Assembly (NCBI GenBank): GCA_039105265.1
Contig: JAPFFF010000001.1
Location: 7,936,001-8,000,000 of the forward strand
Source of the DNA: Tritrichomonas musculus
Lineage: Eukaryota > Parabasalia > Tritrichomonadida > Tritrichomonadidae
Length of the DNA: 64,000 nt
Direction of reading: 5' to 3'
Shown here one piece after another: positions 1-10,507 of this stretch. The translations under genes and the position numbers were made by a program. Each line of letters opens with the position of its first letter. Positions within the stretch are counted from its first letter, which is position 1. The notes under the pieces are model-generated. The model was not told where the DNA came from. It searched no databases and was given only the letters and a program-made list of their open reading frames with translations.

Positions 1-3000
1 TTAGACGGCGGCGTTCAAGAGAATGAAAGACAACAATCTATTGAACGTTTTAATAGAGGTCAGGACCTTTTTGTCTTCCTTTTGTCCACCAAAGCTGGCG
101 GTGTTGGTATCAATCTAACCACCGCCGATACGGTCATCATATATGACCCTGATTGGAACCCTCAAAATGACATCCAAGCTGAAGCCCGATGTCATCGTAT
201 CGGCCAAACATCGGTTGTAAAAGTTTACCGTCTCATAACGAAAAACACGTATGAGAGCGAGTTGTTTGCACGTGCATCGAAGAAGCTGGCACTCGACCAT
301 GTCATTCTAGATGGCGGCAATGTTAGCGATCAACAAATGAATGCCTCTGAAATTGAGAAAATCCTTCGTCATGGCGCGTACACGATGTTTAATGACTCCA
401 AAGATGACGATGCTGAAATTGACAAATTCGTTGAAGCAGACATTGACCAAATCCTTTCATCAAGGACAAGACGTGTTCAAGAAGATGTCGTTGCAGGAGG
501 AGGCTCTGTATTTTCAACTGTCACTTACAAGTCGACAAATGACGACCTCGATATAAATGCGCCTGATTTTTGGTCGCGCGTTTTGCCTCTAGGCGGGCTT
601 GGCAACGACAATCAATTTCAAGGGCAGAGGAAGCGAAATGAAATGTATCGCATTAATCCGGGAAAAGTTAGGAACATGATCCAAGTCATCGTCAACCAAG
701 GCTATCCGCCATCATTGTCTCCTAATGATAACGAAGTAGCGCACGCGTGTCTTCAGATTGCTTACTCGTTGAGCAAGCCACGAAAGAATCGAAATGTAGA
801 GATCATTCTTTATTACTTGCGTGGTCAACGATACTTGAAGAATCGCAATTTGAATGAAGATGATGACAACGATGACGATGAGAGTAACTCAGAAGACAGC
901 GAACAAGAAAACTTCGATCTAGACGATCCAATGAAAGTTTATGGCGATCAAGTTGTCTATGTTGTTGAAGAAAAAGCTGAGAAAATCATAAGAAGAGTCA
1001 TTTATTTCTATCGTCTAAGAGAATGTCTTTACAGAAGCCAGGGAAACGGTTACAAATGGCCAGAAGTGAAGCCTCTTTGGGACAGTCCGCTTAAAGAATA
1101 TGCATTGATGCTTGGCGTCTATCGTTACGGCTTGGTTGATATGTCGCAGATTGTAGATGATCAGTCATTGGGCCTTGAGCATTCAAAGCTGCTCAAGAAG
1201 CAGCAAATGGAGACAAGAATTGATTCGATTGTCTCAAAAATTGAGAGCCAATTTGTTGCAATGCTCAAAAGCAACGATAACAGCAACAACAATGACAAAA
1301 GTAATGAAGCTAGAGATGGAAATGATAGTGATAATGATGACGACGATGATGATGATTATCCTTTGTTCGAAATACCTGACAAATTCGAGCCAATGGAGCC
1401 TTCTGAATGGGCCAAGAGACACGCCGAATTCTTCTCAAAGAACTTGCTCACCGACAAGGAAGTCAATGCCATCATCCAAGTCGTTCTAGAGTTCGGAATT
1501 CCAGTTAGTTATCATCCAAATAGCAGCACTGAAAACGAGAACGAGAACGAAACAGATAATGAAGTCGATAATGATGAAAAATATATCGACGCGTTGAGAA
1601 TCATTCAATTGGCTTCCCCTTCTTTAGAAAAAGTGGCGCCTGAAGTTGTCAAGTCATTCATTGGAAAACTTTTGTTCGTGATCAACCGAATCGGAGGCGA
1701 CGATGAAAACGAAGATGAAAGTGACAACGAGAATGAAAATAACGACAACGAAAATCCAAGGAATTCATCAAAAATTTCATCGTCAAGGTCAATGGAAATT
1801 GACCTTTCAGATTTCCCAGAGTTGCAGAAGCTTAGCGCAACGCGTATAAAGAACTTGAAGCAGTCCATCAGTGTCATGTCGAGCGTCTACGGGTTCATCA
1901 TATCAATACAGAATCATCCTGACAAGAAAGAGTGCTGCACGACCGTTAAGACAAACAGCCAGTTCCCTGAATGGTGGACCAGCGAGTGCGACGTTTCGAT
2001 GATCGACTCCTTTGCCAAATATGGCCAGAATTTCGTGTTCTCAATGCTGGCCGACCAGAGCTACCCCTTCTACTCGCACCTCAACGACTCGCAGAAAGAA
2101 GTTGTTGACAGCAGCGCCCTCCAAGAGCAAAGCAGCAGGAAGCAAATGTCCTACAATGAGGACACCTTCCCTGAGCTGAAGGCCCTCTTTAGCCGTCGTT
2201 CGAGGGTGCCCCGAGTTCTATCGTTCATCAACCACATCAACAAGCGTTACGAGCGCAAGATGAAGGTCAAAAGGCACCACCACAGCCACTCAAAGTCAGG
2301 TGAGGTGGAGTCAAGAAGTGGTGAAGTGAAGTCACATGTGAAGTCAACTGAATCCAAGCGAAAGTCGAAGAGTAGCGCGCCGAGAGAGATGCCTTTTGGT
2401 GACACCGTTGAAAAAGTTGTATACAATTTGAGAAACCCTCAGAAAAATTTGAGACTGGAGAAGCCGGCGGACTATTACTTGAACTCAAGGAAGCTATACT
2501 CAATGAAGAATCCGAATGCATTTGGTCTCGACATCCTCGTTAACAAGCGAAATATCAGAATTGTCTCTTTTGGCGTGCACAGGCCTGAGAAGCAATTCAA
2601 CACAAGGTCAAATAATTGCTCTTTCAATCCCGGTTTTGTATCGTTCAGAAAGTACCCGGTGCTTGCAAGCAGCGTTTACGATCAGAGGTGGTACATATGT
2701 GAAATTATTGACCTAAACGATAAGCCATTCTTTAGAATAACCGATATCGACAGTCCTCAGTTCACCTTCACGGACGACGATATCGTAAAGCTGTTCATCC
2801 AGTTCTTCATGTATCTAAGGCGAATTTGTCTGCCTAAATATAAGGCAAAAATGGAGAATCACGAAAATGACGTTAAGGATTTAAGCGAGGATGAAATTAG
2901 ACTTGTGTATGATTCTTTAGATGATAAGGAGCAAAAGGTCGCTCCTTATTCCGTGTCATCATTCAAGTGTTACACAATTTTCGGCCTGAATGAAAAAATT

Positions 3001-3240
3001 GAAGATAATAATGATGATGAAAATAATGAAAATAATAATGCTGATAATGATACTAATAATAATACTAATGCAAATGTTCCTGTCCCTGTTCCGGGATCAT
3101 CTTCGACAGTTGACAGAAATAATGCTAATTTGGCAAGTGGTTTGATGGATTTCAATATCGATCTTCCTCTGTATGATATTGATTTATTCCCAAAATTGAA
3201 AAATTATTATGATAATATTTCAACAAATAACAATGAATAA
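1..3240 (+). CDS. CHD-type SNF2 chromatin remodeler with C-terminal FYRN/FYRC-like module (5' partial)
   Basis: The reading frame is open from base 1, so the N-terminal ATPase half lies outside the window. The first 27 codons before any possible start still align with the SNF2 helicase C domain. Numbering from base 1, residues 29-39 (STKAGGVGINL) are motif V and residues 61-70 (EARCHRIGQT) are motif VI with its arginine finger. The ARASKKLALDHVIL segment that follows is typical of CHD proteins. Acidic Asp/Asn/Glu tracts interrupt the middle. Around residue 658 a WW-containing SANT-like segment resembles CHD6-9/Kismet. Residues about 851-947 (IRIVSFGVHRPEKQF, then RWYICEIID...PFFRITDID) look like FYRN followed by FYRC, domains usually seen in MLL/trithorax and KDM5 proteins. 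Family role: ATP-driven nucleosome sliding in the nucleus. Its GC content is clearly higher than that of neighbouring genes. The FYR call is by pattern only. Confidence 0.85.
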   Translation, partial: LDGGVQENERQQSIERFNRGQDLFVFLLSTKAGGVGINLTTADTVIIYDPDWNPQNDIQAEARCHRIGQTSVVKVYRLITKNTYESELFARASKKLALDHVILDGGNVSDQQMNASEIEKILRHGAYTMFNDSKDDDAEIDKFVEADIDQILSSRTRRVQEDVVAGGGSVFSTVTYKSTNDDLDINAPDFWSRVLPLGGLGNDNQFQGQRKRNEMYRINPGKVRNMIQVIVNQGYPPSLSPNDNEVAHACLQIAYSLSKPRKNRNVEIILYYLRGQRYLKNRNLNEDDDNDDDESNSEDSEQENFDLDDPMKVYGDQVVYVVEEKAEKIIRRVIYFYRLRECLYRSQGNGYKWPEVKPLWDSPLKEYALMLGVYRYGLVDMSQIVDDQSLGLEHSKLLKKQQMETRIDSIVSKIESQFVAMLKSNDNSNNNDKSNEARDGNDSDNDDDDDDDYPLFEIPDKFEPMEPSEWAKRHAEFFSKNLLTDKEVNAIIQVVLEFGIPVSYHPNSSTENENENETDNEVDNDEKYIDALRIIQLASPSLEKVAPEVVKSFIGKLLFVINRIGGDDENEDESDNENENNDNENPRNSSKISSSRSMEIDLSDFPELQKLSATRIKNLKQSISVMSSVYGFIISIQNHPDKKECCTTVKTNSQFPEWWTSECDVSMIDSFAKYGQNFVFSMLADQSYPFYSHLNDSQKEVVDSSALQEQSSRKQMSYNEDTFPELKALFSRRSRVPRVLSFINHINKRYERKMKVKRHHHSHSKSGEVESRSGEVKSHVKSTESKRKSKSSAPREMPFGDTVEKVVYNLRNPQKNLRLEKPADYYLNSRKLYSMKNPNAFGLDILVNKRNIRIVSFGVHRPEKQFNTRSNNCSFNPGFVSFRKYPVLASSVYDQRWYICEIIDLNDKPFFRITDIDSPQFTFTDDDIVKLFIQFFMYLRRICLPKYKAKMENHENDVKDLSEDEIRLVYDSLDDKEQKVAPYSVSSFKCYTIFGLNEKIEDNNDDENNENNNADNDTNNNTNANVPVPVPGSSSTVDRNNANLASGLMDFNIDLPLYDIDLFPKLKNYYDNISTNNNE

Positions 3241-3912
3241 GTTGAAAAAAAAAATAAAAATTATATTATGATATATTATAAAATAAAAATAGAAAAGAAA
3301 AAGAAAAAAAGAAACTTGTTTTATGATAAACAAATTGATCAATTGTATTTAACATGTCAGAATTATATTTTGTTTATTTTTTAAATTATTAATAAACTAG
3401 ATTTTTTTAAAAAATAATAATAATTTCTGTTTTGATTATTAAATTCATTATAAATATAATGATTGTATATCAAATCAAATGAAAAATGATGATGTTCAAG
3501 TATAATACTTATATGGATAAGATATTTTCATCAGATTTTCTCTCTCTTTAAATCGATCTCAGAGAGTGAATCAATTATCCATCTCGAGAATTGGGAAATA
3601 ACAAGCCTATTTTGGAAGAGGTATTTATGTAGGGAATGGATCGATATCTTTTTATATTTATTTATGCAATTTATATAAAGATTATATATTTTATTTATAT
3701 TAAGTATTATGTGCTCATTTCTAAGACCAATTTTTCCCATGTTTCTTAATCTTTCTTATTCTATCTCATATATATCTTAATATTTTCACATTCTTAGATA
3801 TTTTATCATATTTTTTTGCTTTAAATATCATTTAAAATCCAATATTTTTGATATTAGCAGGAAAATATATTTAAATAGTAAATATTTATTATCTTTAAAA
3901 AAAAAAACTATT
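3241..3912. other. AT-rich convergent intergenic region
   Basis: This 670-bp stretch lies between the 3' ends of the CHD gene and MCM2. It holds A/T-rich DNA with poly-A runs directly after the CHD stop. The short open frame at 3531-3740 on the minus strand has no recognisable family. No RNA gene or conserved repeat was seen. Confidence 0.6.
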
Positions 3913-6441
3913 TCACTTTGTTTGGATTTCTGATTCTGTAACGATGAAGTCCTCTGTAAATTTCTCGCTTTGATAAAATTGATAGAAATCAAACGAGCCA
4001 CTCTCACTTGCTCTTCGTTCGAAATCTTTCTTTGGAATTTTAATACTAATATCTTCGCCTTCTTTTTCAATTCCACTTCTTTTTGATAAATAGAAAGCTC
4101 TTCTTTCTTTAACCATTGTCTTAAGAAGATATAATAGTAGATCATTACGATCTCTTCCATATTCAAGATATTTGGATAATTGCTTATCTAAAACTTTCTT
4201 ATTTGCATATTTCTGTGTTGAAACGAATGATCTTAAAACAAGTCCAATTGCAAAGTTAATATCTTTATCGGTAACATTTTGGCTCAAATGCATTTTTGCA
4301 TGAGCCTCTGATATTCTAATAATGGATTCAAGTTGTCTGACTGTAATTTTACTTCCTCCACTTGTTTCACTAACTCTTCTTAATTCATTATAAAGAGATT
4401 CAATCTTTTTATTGTCTGTATCTGCTAATTTTGGATGGTAAGCAGAACGTGCAAATGAAATGTATTTCTTTAACAAATCTTGATCAATACCTGGTAATTC
4501 CATTCCTCCCATATGAGATGAAATTACATAATGAGCAAGTTTTTCATCATTAATTCTGTCAACTTCATCTTTAACAACAAGAAGAATGTCAAAACGAGAC
4601 AAAATTGGTTCTGAAAGTCCTGAATTTTGAGCAAATGAAAATGAAGATTCGTATCTTCCTCGTATTGGGTTGCATGCTGCAATAACACTGCATCTAGCAT
4701 ACAAGCTTGTATTAATACCTGCCTTTGATATAGATATTGACTGTTGTTCCATAGCTTCATGGATTGATGTTCGATCTTTTTCTGACATTTTATCAAATTC
4801 ATCAATAAGGCAAACGCCGCCATCTGCAAGCACAAGAGCGCCTCCTTCGAGTGTCCATTCTTTTGTTTGTGAGTCTTTGTGTACTGCTGCTGTTAAACCG
4901 ACAGCAGATGCGCCTTTACCATTCGTGAAAACAGCTCTAGGTGAAACTTTTTCAGCATATTTTAAAAATTGCGATTTGGCAGTTCCTGGGTCTCCGAGAA
5001 GTAAAACGTTGATATCACCACGAATGCTATGACGATCTTGAACATTTTTCCTAACGCCTCCGAATAGAGCCATAGCAATTGCAGATTTGATATCTTCATG
5101 ACCATAGATTGATGGAGCTATAGATTCAATAATACGTTTGTCTAAGTTTGGATCGCGTGAAAGTTCCATAATTTTGTGTTTTTCTTCATCAGTAATTGAT
5201 AAAGTTGAGCTTTGATCACCACTCCTGTATAAATAATTAGCTTCAATCACAGTAGAGAAGACTGGGAATCCTTGTCTACGAACTTCCATTAAATGTTTAT
5301 ATATACCTGTAACTTCAACTTCTTCGCCTGGACGGCATTTATCAGAAAGATCAGAATGAAGAATAACGTCTTTTGTTCTTGCAAGTCGGCCAGGTGGAAC
5401 ACTGCTTGGTGGCTCTTGTATTGTCATTCTCTGATAATTTCTATAAACAGTTTGAGCTGTGTCAATTTTGAATCCGCCTTTAGCAGTGCAGAATGAGCAA
5501 TAACTAGGAGGAACTGGTTTTTCATCAGTAACTGGAAATGGGCCCATTGAGGCTCCGCAGTGTGAGCATTTCCATTTTACAATACGAAGCTCAGGATGTA
5601 CGTCAGATAGTTGTGTCACCACACCAACTGTGCAAACAAGTGTGTTCAAGTGTGATTGACGAAGATCACGAATGTTTTCAACAAGTGAAATGTTTGAAAT
5701 TCGAACATGAATTTCAGGAGTGATTGTATGGTATTCTGGAAAGAGGGTTGGCGATGTAATAACTGCAAATGCTGCTTCATCAAATATTTCAAGCATTGGG
5801 CCTGGTGCTTCGAAAAGCCATAATGCTAATATGGGGCTTTCCTTTGTTAAATCAACATATGAAACTTCAAATGAGATGCTGTTAGTTAAAGCCAATTGCC
5901 TTATCCTATTTAAATAAATTGGTTCTTCATTTTGATCTTTGAAATTAATAAGGAATTCCATGAACTTTCTTGTAATTTCACGCCTGATTTCTGGTCTTTC
6001 AACAAATTCAGATGCTGGGCCTTCTTGATCTTGAAGAATAACTGGATTATCAGTATCAGTTACAAATAATTCTTTAAGTGGGTCAGTTTCATCAACATGT
6101 CGATGTTGTTTAGCGCGACGTTGAGCAAAATTAATATCGTCATTAATATCCCATGATAAATCTGCTGGCCCACCATTTAATTGGTTTCGTCTTCGATTCT
6201 CAAGTTCTGCTGCAATTCTTTGTTCAGCAGTCATATTTTCATATTCCTCACTATCTGCATCTGTAGCTTCGTAACGATCTAACACTGGATTTGCTGTGTA
6301 ATCATTTTGTTGATCATCCAATAAGTCTTCTCCTTCAGGTTCGCTACTAAAATTGTTATTGAAATTGGTCCTTCGGACATGATTTTCTTCATCACTGCTT
6401 GATTCGCTGTGAACTGGTGAAGAAGATGGAGAATGGTTCAT
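3913..6441 (-). CDS. MCM2: MCM2 replicative helicase subunit
   Basis: One of six MCM ATPases that form the MCM2-7 ring, the eukaryotic replicative helicase. The 842 residues match the family length. A Ser/Asp/Glu-rich N-terminus, including the MCM2-type segment LLDDQQNDY...LDRYEATD, suits the MCM2 histone-binding tail. A zinc finger uses Cys292, Cys295, Cys315 and Cys318. Walker A is GDPGTAKS at 483-490, Walker B is CLIDEFDKM at 544-552, and the arginine finger lies in LSRFD at about 614-618. The start is the ATG at 6441, because the acidic tail begins directly there. The gene is divergent from a small gene at 6767 with 325 bp between them. Its upstream DNA carries an unusual G-rich box at 6503-6513. 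All catalytic motifs are present, so it looks functional. Confidence 0.96.
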   Translation of the reverse strand: MNHSPSSSPVHSESSSDEENHVRRTNFNNNFSSEPEGEDLLDDQQNDYTANPVLDRYEATDADSEEYENMTAEQRIAAELENRRRNQLNGGPADLSWDINDDINFAQRRAKQHRHVDETDPLKELFVTDTDNPVILQDQEGPASEFVERPEIRREITRKFMEFLINFKDQNEEPIYLNRIRQLALTNSISFEVSYVDLTKESPILALWLFEAPGPMLEIFDEAAFAVITSPTLFPEYHTITPEIHVRISNISLVENIRDLRQSHLNTLVCTVGVVTQLSDVHPELRIVKWKCSHCGASMGPFPVTDEKPVPPSYCSFCTAKGGFKIDTAQTVYRNYQRMTIQEPPSSVPPGRLARTKDVILHSDLSDKCRPGEEVEVTGIYKHLMEVRRQGFPVFSTVIEANYLYRSGDQSSTLSITDEEKHKIMELSRDPNLDKRIIESIAPSIYGHEDIKSAIAMALFGGVRKNVQDRHSIRGDINVLLLGDPGTAKSQFLKYAEKVSPRAVFTNGKGASAVGLTAAVHKDSQTKEWTLEGGALVLADGGVCLIDEFDKMSEKDRTSIHEAMEQQSISISKAGINTSLYARCSVIAACNPIRGRYESSFSFAQNSGLSEPILSRFDILLVVKDEVDRINDEKLAHYVISSHMGGMELPGIDQDLLKKYISFARSAYHPKLADTDNKKIESLYNELRRVSETSGGSKITVRQLESIIRISEAHAKMHLSQNVTDKDINFAIGLVLRSFVSTQKYANKKVLDKQLSKYLEYGRDRNDLLLYLLKTMVKERRAFYLSKRSGIEKEGEDISIKIPKKDFERRASESGSFDFYQFYQSEKFTEDFIVTESEIQTK

Positions 6442-6766
6442 TTTTATTAACTCAAAAGATTAGAAGAATTAATAAACGGGCGTAGCAATTATAAACTTTT
6501 AACCCCCACCCCGTTCGAAATTTTTGAAACTTTTTTTAAGGTTAAAAAAATTGATTTTATAAGTGGTCTGACTATTTATTTGAATGATTCGATTTTTAAT
6601 GTTTTTTTTATTAATTTCAGATTTTTTGTATATGTTAAAATGAAATTAGAAAAATTTTCTATGAATATTTTATGTTAGAATTTTTGAAAAGATTATTTTG
6701 AATATAATTGAATTGTTTACAGATAACCACACAAAATTCTGATAAAGTGAAAATCATTTTTGCATT
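6442..6766. promoter_or_regulatory. Bidirectional promoter region, MCM2 / small gene
   Basis: Divergent starts at 6441 (minus) and 6767 (plus) leave 325 bp. Toward the plus gene, TCATTT at 6754-6759 matches the trichomonad initiator TCA+1(Y)(T/A), placing the transcript start at about 6756, 11 bases before the ATG. Toward MCM2 there is a run of C's (G's on the coding strand) at 6503-6513, conspicuous in AT-rich DNA. The initiator rule is known from Trichomonas; its use here is inference. Confidence 0.5.
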
Positions 6767-7129
6767 ATGAGTGATGAATTTAAGCCCCTTCAATTAAGAG
6801 ATTGGAAGTTTCTTGATCAATATTACAAGCATCCTGGAAATAGTCCGTCTGATGCAAGACTTGCAGGAGATCAGCTTCTTCGCCTTTGTTTAAAATGCAC
6901 GAAAGAAATTTCAAATGAAACCATTGTTCAAAATTCTCCTAAAAAAGATTTCGGCACAACTCAGCATGATTTATTCGAAATTTGTTCGCGAAAACCTGCG
7001 CGCTGTACTGAAATTACAAATGACGAAGTTGTAAATATTACTGAAACCCCAGATCCAATGGTTGAAGAACCACCATATAATGACAGAGTTACAGATTATT
7101 CTCAAGAAAGCTATCAGGATTATGAGTAA
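6767..7129 (+). CDS. Small hypothetical acidic protein
   Basis: A 120-residue protein that I do not recognise. It begins MSDEFKPLQLRDWKFLDQYY, has four Cys residues spread over its middle (two in LRLCLKCTK) and ends in a Tyr/Asp/Glu-rich tail. No signal peptide, membrane segment or zinc-finger spacing is visible. A good initiator match 11 bases before the ATG, normal codon use and a clean stop support a real gene. It is divergent from MCM2, but nothing in the sequence ties it to replication. Confidence 0.6.
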   Translation: MSDEFKPLQLRDWKFLDQYYKHPGNSPSDARLAGDQLLRLCLKCTKEISNETIVQNSPKKDFGTTQHDLFEICSRKPARCTEITNDEVVNITETPDPMVEEPPYNDRVTDYSQESYQDYE

Positions 7130-7513
7130 CGTTTTTCAAATAATTTTTTATAGGAATTTTCTAATATTTCCAAAAATATTTTAAGATACAAAATATTTAG
7201 TGTGTTTTAATAAAGAATTTAAGTTTCAATTATTAATATATCATTTATTAATATTTTCCTTGAAGTACTATCGAATGGCATGATCATCTTTGTTTCTTTA
7301 TCTCTTTTTATAAAAATTTATTTCTTTTATAACTAGTCTCTATTTTTTATTAATATTTGTATATTTTAATTTTTTTGTAATTAGATAATGTATTTGGCTA
7401 TTTTTCCAAAATGTTTTTACCAATCAAAATCTTTTATTATTTATATGTTTTAGAATTTAAAATCAAAGATATTAATAGAAATTCTTATTGAAAGAAAATT
7501 TAAATTTCTAAAT
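7130..7513. other. AT-rich intergenic region
   Basis: 384 bp between two plus-strand genes. Only A/T-rich DNA was seen, with no repeat, RNA gene or clear initiator beyond short TCA strings. Confidence 0.5.
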
Positions 7514-8836
7514 ATGGACTTAAGAAGAGATTATCGATTACCAGAACAAGTGGAGACGCAAAATTATGATGAAAAAGAAGTAATTAAAGAAAATATGATT
7601 CGATTATTCAATGGTGATATTTCAGGTTTTCTTTTTTTTGATAAATATTTTAATCTTCCTGATGGAAAATCTCTTTCATCAGCAAAAGATATTAGCCAAA
7701 TTTTTTCTTTTGTTCTTAAATCATTTTGTCAAAGCAATTTGCCTGAATTATCATACAAAGCTCTTGTTATTATTTATTATCTAACAAAAATTACAGAAGA
7801 TCATCCGCTAACAAATATTGATGTCTCCTTTTTTTTATGCGATGAATTTATTCAATATTCAATTTCACTTTTTAGCAATCCAAATAAACAATTTGCGCTT
7901 CTATCTCTCAAAACATTGAAAAATATTATTAAATCGAAAGAATCTTATCTTTTGAGAAGTATAGAATTTGGATATTTAAATCGATTACCAGAAATTTTAT
8001 ACTTTCCTGATATGAATTTATATGGTCAAAATATTGAAAAGAAATGCTTGAATACAGTTGCTAAAAGTATTATTCCTATCAGTAAAATGAACATAGTGCA
8101 ATATAATCCTTTAATTTTTCAGATTTCTTATGATTTCATTATGTCTAATTATTCAGAGATGAATTCATCAGGACTAGAAATATTAACAAATTTGATTAAT
8201 CATAATTTTAGTTGTGAAGTTGACGAAGCATTATTTAAACGGTTTTTTTACTTCGCTGAATTTGCTTCTGAATTTGTTTTATATGATCTTTTTAAATTGT
8301 TGTCAAGTAAATATTTTCCAAATTATGATGATCATGACAAATTTTCAGATTTATTAGCAGAAAACAATTTTTATTTAAAACTAATAAACCGAATAGAAAC
8401 AGATTCTAAATTAACACCAATCATTTTGGGTTTTTTGGATGTTATGTATTCCCCAACAGTTGATGATCCAATTATTAATAAATTGATGCAAATTTTAGAA
8501 ACAGGAAAATCAATTTTATTTAAAAATAAAATTGAAGCAATAAGATATTTATGTTCATTAGTATATGATTTGCCAGATGGTTTTAGTATTTTTCTATCTA
8601 ATAATGGAATTTTTCTTATTTTATCTGAACTTATTGATAATGAAGTTGAAATTATTGATGTTATAATTAAGATGTCTTTTAAGATTATTAATTCTATTAT
8701 TGCATCTGGTGCTGATTTGGAAAGTTTCAGTGGATCAATTGATTTATATGAATCTTTTCAAAATTCATTGGGTAAATATGGCTCATGTTATGATGAACAG
8801 ATCGAAGATATAATACAAAAATTTCCATGTGAATAA
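7514..8836 (+). CDS. Hypothetical armadillo-like helical protein
   Basis: A 440-residue protein, mostly alpha-helical by composition, with regularly spaced Leu/Ile/Phe residues and phrases such as ALLSLKTLKNIIKS and SGLEILTNLINHNF that resemble armadillo/HEAT repeats. Such ARM-like proteins are a common unassigned class in parabasalids. No catalytic motif, signal peptide or membrane segment is visible. The start at 7514 is the first ATG of a long clean frame, and the stop is followed by A/T-rich DNA. The role is unknown; a scaffolding or protein-binding role would fit the fold but is inference. Confidence 0.7.
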   Translation: MDLRRDYRLPEQVETQNYDEKEVIKENMIRLFNGDISGFLFFDKYFNLPDGKSLSSAKDISQIFSFVLKSFCQSNLPELSYKALVIIYYLTKITEDHPLTNIDVSFFLCDEFIQYSISLFSNPNKQFALLSLKTLKNIIKSKESYLLRSIEFGYLNRLPEILYFPDMNLYGQNIEKKCLNTVAKSIIPISKMNIVQYNPLIFQISYDFIMSNYSEMNSSGLEILTNLINHNFSCEVDEALFKRFFYFAEFASEFVLYDLFKLLSSKYFPNYDDHDKFSDLLAENNFYLKLINRIETDSKLTPIILGFLDVMYSPTVDDPIINKLMQILETGKSILFKNKIEAIRYLCSLVYDLPDGFSIFLSNNGIFLILSELIDNEVEIIDVIIKMSFKIINSIIASGADLESFSGSIDLYESFQNSLGKYGSCYDEQIEDIIQKFPCE

Positions 8837-9197
8837 AAATTTTTTTAGATATATTTTTCTATTATGCAATTTTTATTTTATGATATTTCATGAATATGAA
8901 AGAATATGTGGGAAACATATTAATAAATGGTTTAATCATTATGGTTAATGAAAGGTTGAAATCGTTTTAAAATTTTAGAAAAATATATATTGAAAAGAAA
9001 GTGAAGTAATAGAAAATTGTTTTTACTCTATATAAATAGTTGATTTATTACTTAAAAAAACAAATTTCAAAATGTTAAAATCGTTCTTTATATTTGTTTT
9101 ATTGCCAAAAAATGATTTTCAATAATCTGAATGAATATATTGTGAAAATACAGAATATTTTGAATAAACTTACTGAATATATTATATTAGTTGGGTA
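8837..9197. other. AT-rich intergenic region
   Basis: 361 bp upstream of a surface-protein gene. Nothing beyond A/T-rich DNA with short A and T runs was seen. Confidence 0.5.
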
Positions 9198-10313
9198 ATG
9201 ATTTTTTTAAGTATTTTTTATCTTTCAAAGTGTCTTTGTTCAAACTATTTTGAGAATCAGACTAATTTTATACAAAATAAAAATCTTTTTTATAACCAAC
9301 AAGGTTTCTATAATATTATGATTCATAATGATGATGTAATCCATATTTCATTAAATGAAGGTAAGCAAACTCTATTTTTTTTCATGCCATATTATCCATC
9401 ATTTTATATTCAAAATATGAGTATTGATGGCATTCCTGTTAAAAATAATATGTTTCCGAGAGGTTTTTTTATTAAAGGTAACATTAATGCTAGCCTAGAA
9501 TTTTGTTCTGGGAACAAAGATTATGAACTGCAAGCTAATATGTGGATTATTCCATCAGAAATATGTCAAAAATCATCCATATTTACTTATGGATCTAATT
9601 CAATTAAAATTACTTCAAGCATTACTCAATTATGTATTTTCTCCCCTACATTTGATTCAAGTAATCAGAATTTTAAAATTGAGTCAGGAATCCCATTTGA
9701 TTCAAGTTTTCATTACACTTTAATTTATACCAACAACTTTAGCAATCCTGATTTCCTAAATTATGGAAACAAAATTGAGACATATAAATTCAAAAATGGT
9801 AATTTGGTTAAATTTTATTCATCGAGCCCTTATTATATTGAAAATTACACATCTTCGGGATTAAAAAACAGCAATGAGTATTATTCATTTTTTTACAAAA
9901 GAAAAACAAAAACGGGAAAAATTGCATTTACTCAAAATGAATGCTTTTCGGATTCAATATACGAGTGTGACTCAAAAGGATGTGTTTATTATCGTATTCC
10001 TATTAATTTACTGTGTTTGGATTACAATATTGAAGCAATTGTCATTATTGGATCTATTATTGGTGCTGTTTTTGCAATTGGAATGCTAGTTATGATATCT
10101 TGTTTCATAGTGAAAAAGAAAAAAACTAAGAAAGAGAATAATGGAATTCTAAATACAGTTCCATTAAGAAATGAAAACAGTATTGCAGATGATTATACAA
10201 ATCAAAATTATCCACAGACGCCAAAGGATGTTTATGAACAAGATGAATACATAAATCCATATAATCCATCCCAATCTTATAACTACTTACTGCAATCTCC
10301 TAATATTTATTGA
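9198..10313 (+). CDS. Type I single-pass membrane protein, unknown ectodomain
   Basis: 371 residues. The N-terminus (MIFLSIFYLSKCLCS) reads as a signal peptide. The ectodomain of about 260 residues has aromatic- and Asn-rich beta-type sequence with several Cys residues, including a late pair in CDSKGCVYY. One strong transmembrane helix covers about 280-306, with small-residue spacing (IIGSIIGAVFAIGM), and is followed by a basic stop-transfer KKKKTKK. The cytoplasmic tail of about 60 residues is rich in Tyr, Asn and Pro (YTNQNYPQTP, NPYNPSQSYNYLL), similar to tyrosine-based sorting signals though not an exact NPxY. The layout fits a plasma-membrane or endolysosomal surface protein. No known ectodomain family was recognised. 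Confidence 0.75.
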   Translation: MIFLSIFYLSKCLCSNYFENQTNFIQNKNLFYNQQGFYNIMIHNDDVIHISLNEGKQTLFFFMPYYPSFYIQNMSIDGIPVKNNMFPRGFFIKGNINASLEFCSGNKDYELQANMWIIPSEICQKSSIFTYGSNSIKITSSITQLCIFSPTFDSSNQNFKIESGIPFDSSFHYTLIYTNNFSNPDFLNYGNKIETYKFKNGNLVKFYSSSPYYIENYTSSGLKNSNEYYSFFYKRKTKTGKIAFTQNECFSDSIYECDSKGCVYYRIPINLLCLDYNIEAIVIIGSIIGAVFAIGMLVMISCFIVKKKKTKKENNGILNTVPLRNENSIADDYTNQNYPQTPKDVYEQDEYINPYNPSQSYNYLLQSPNIY

Positions 10314-10507
10314 TTAGAGACCTCAAATAATTATAATTATTTGTTTTTGTTTTATATGTATGTATAATTAAAATACTAAACTAAAGTATTCTATTAATAT
10401 AAAGAATCAACTCTTTAATGCTAAAATGAAGTAGATGTTTTCTTTTTTTTGATTTGACCTTTCAATTTACCTATTATGGTCAATTATAAAATCTAGAGAA
10501 TTATTTG

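Noticed and set aside
3531-3740. 69-codon minus-strand open frame
   Set aside because: Low-complexity Ile/Asn/Lys sequence between convergent genes, no motif and no promoter.
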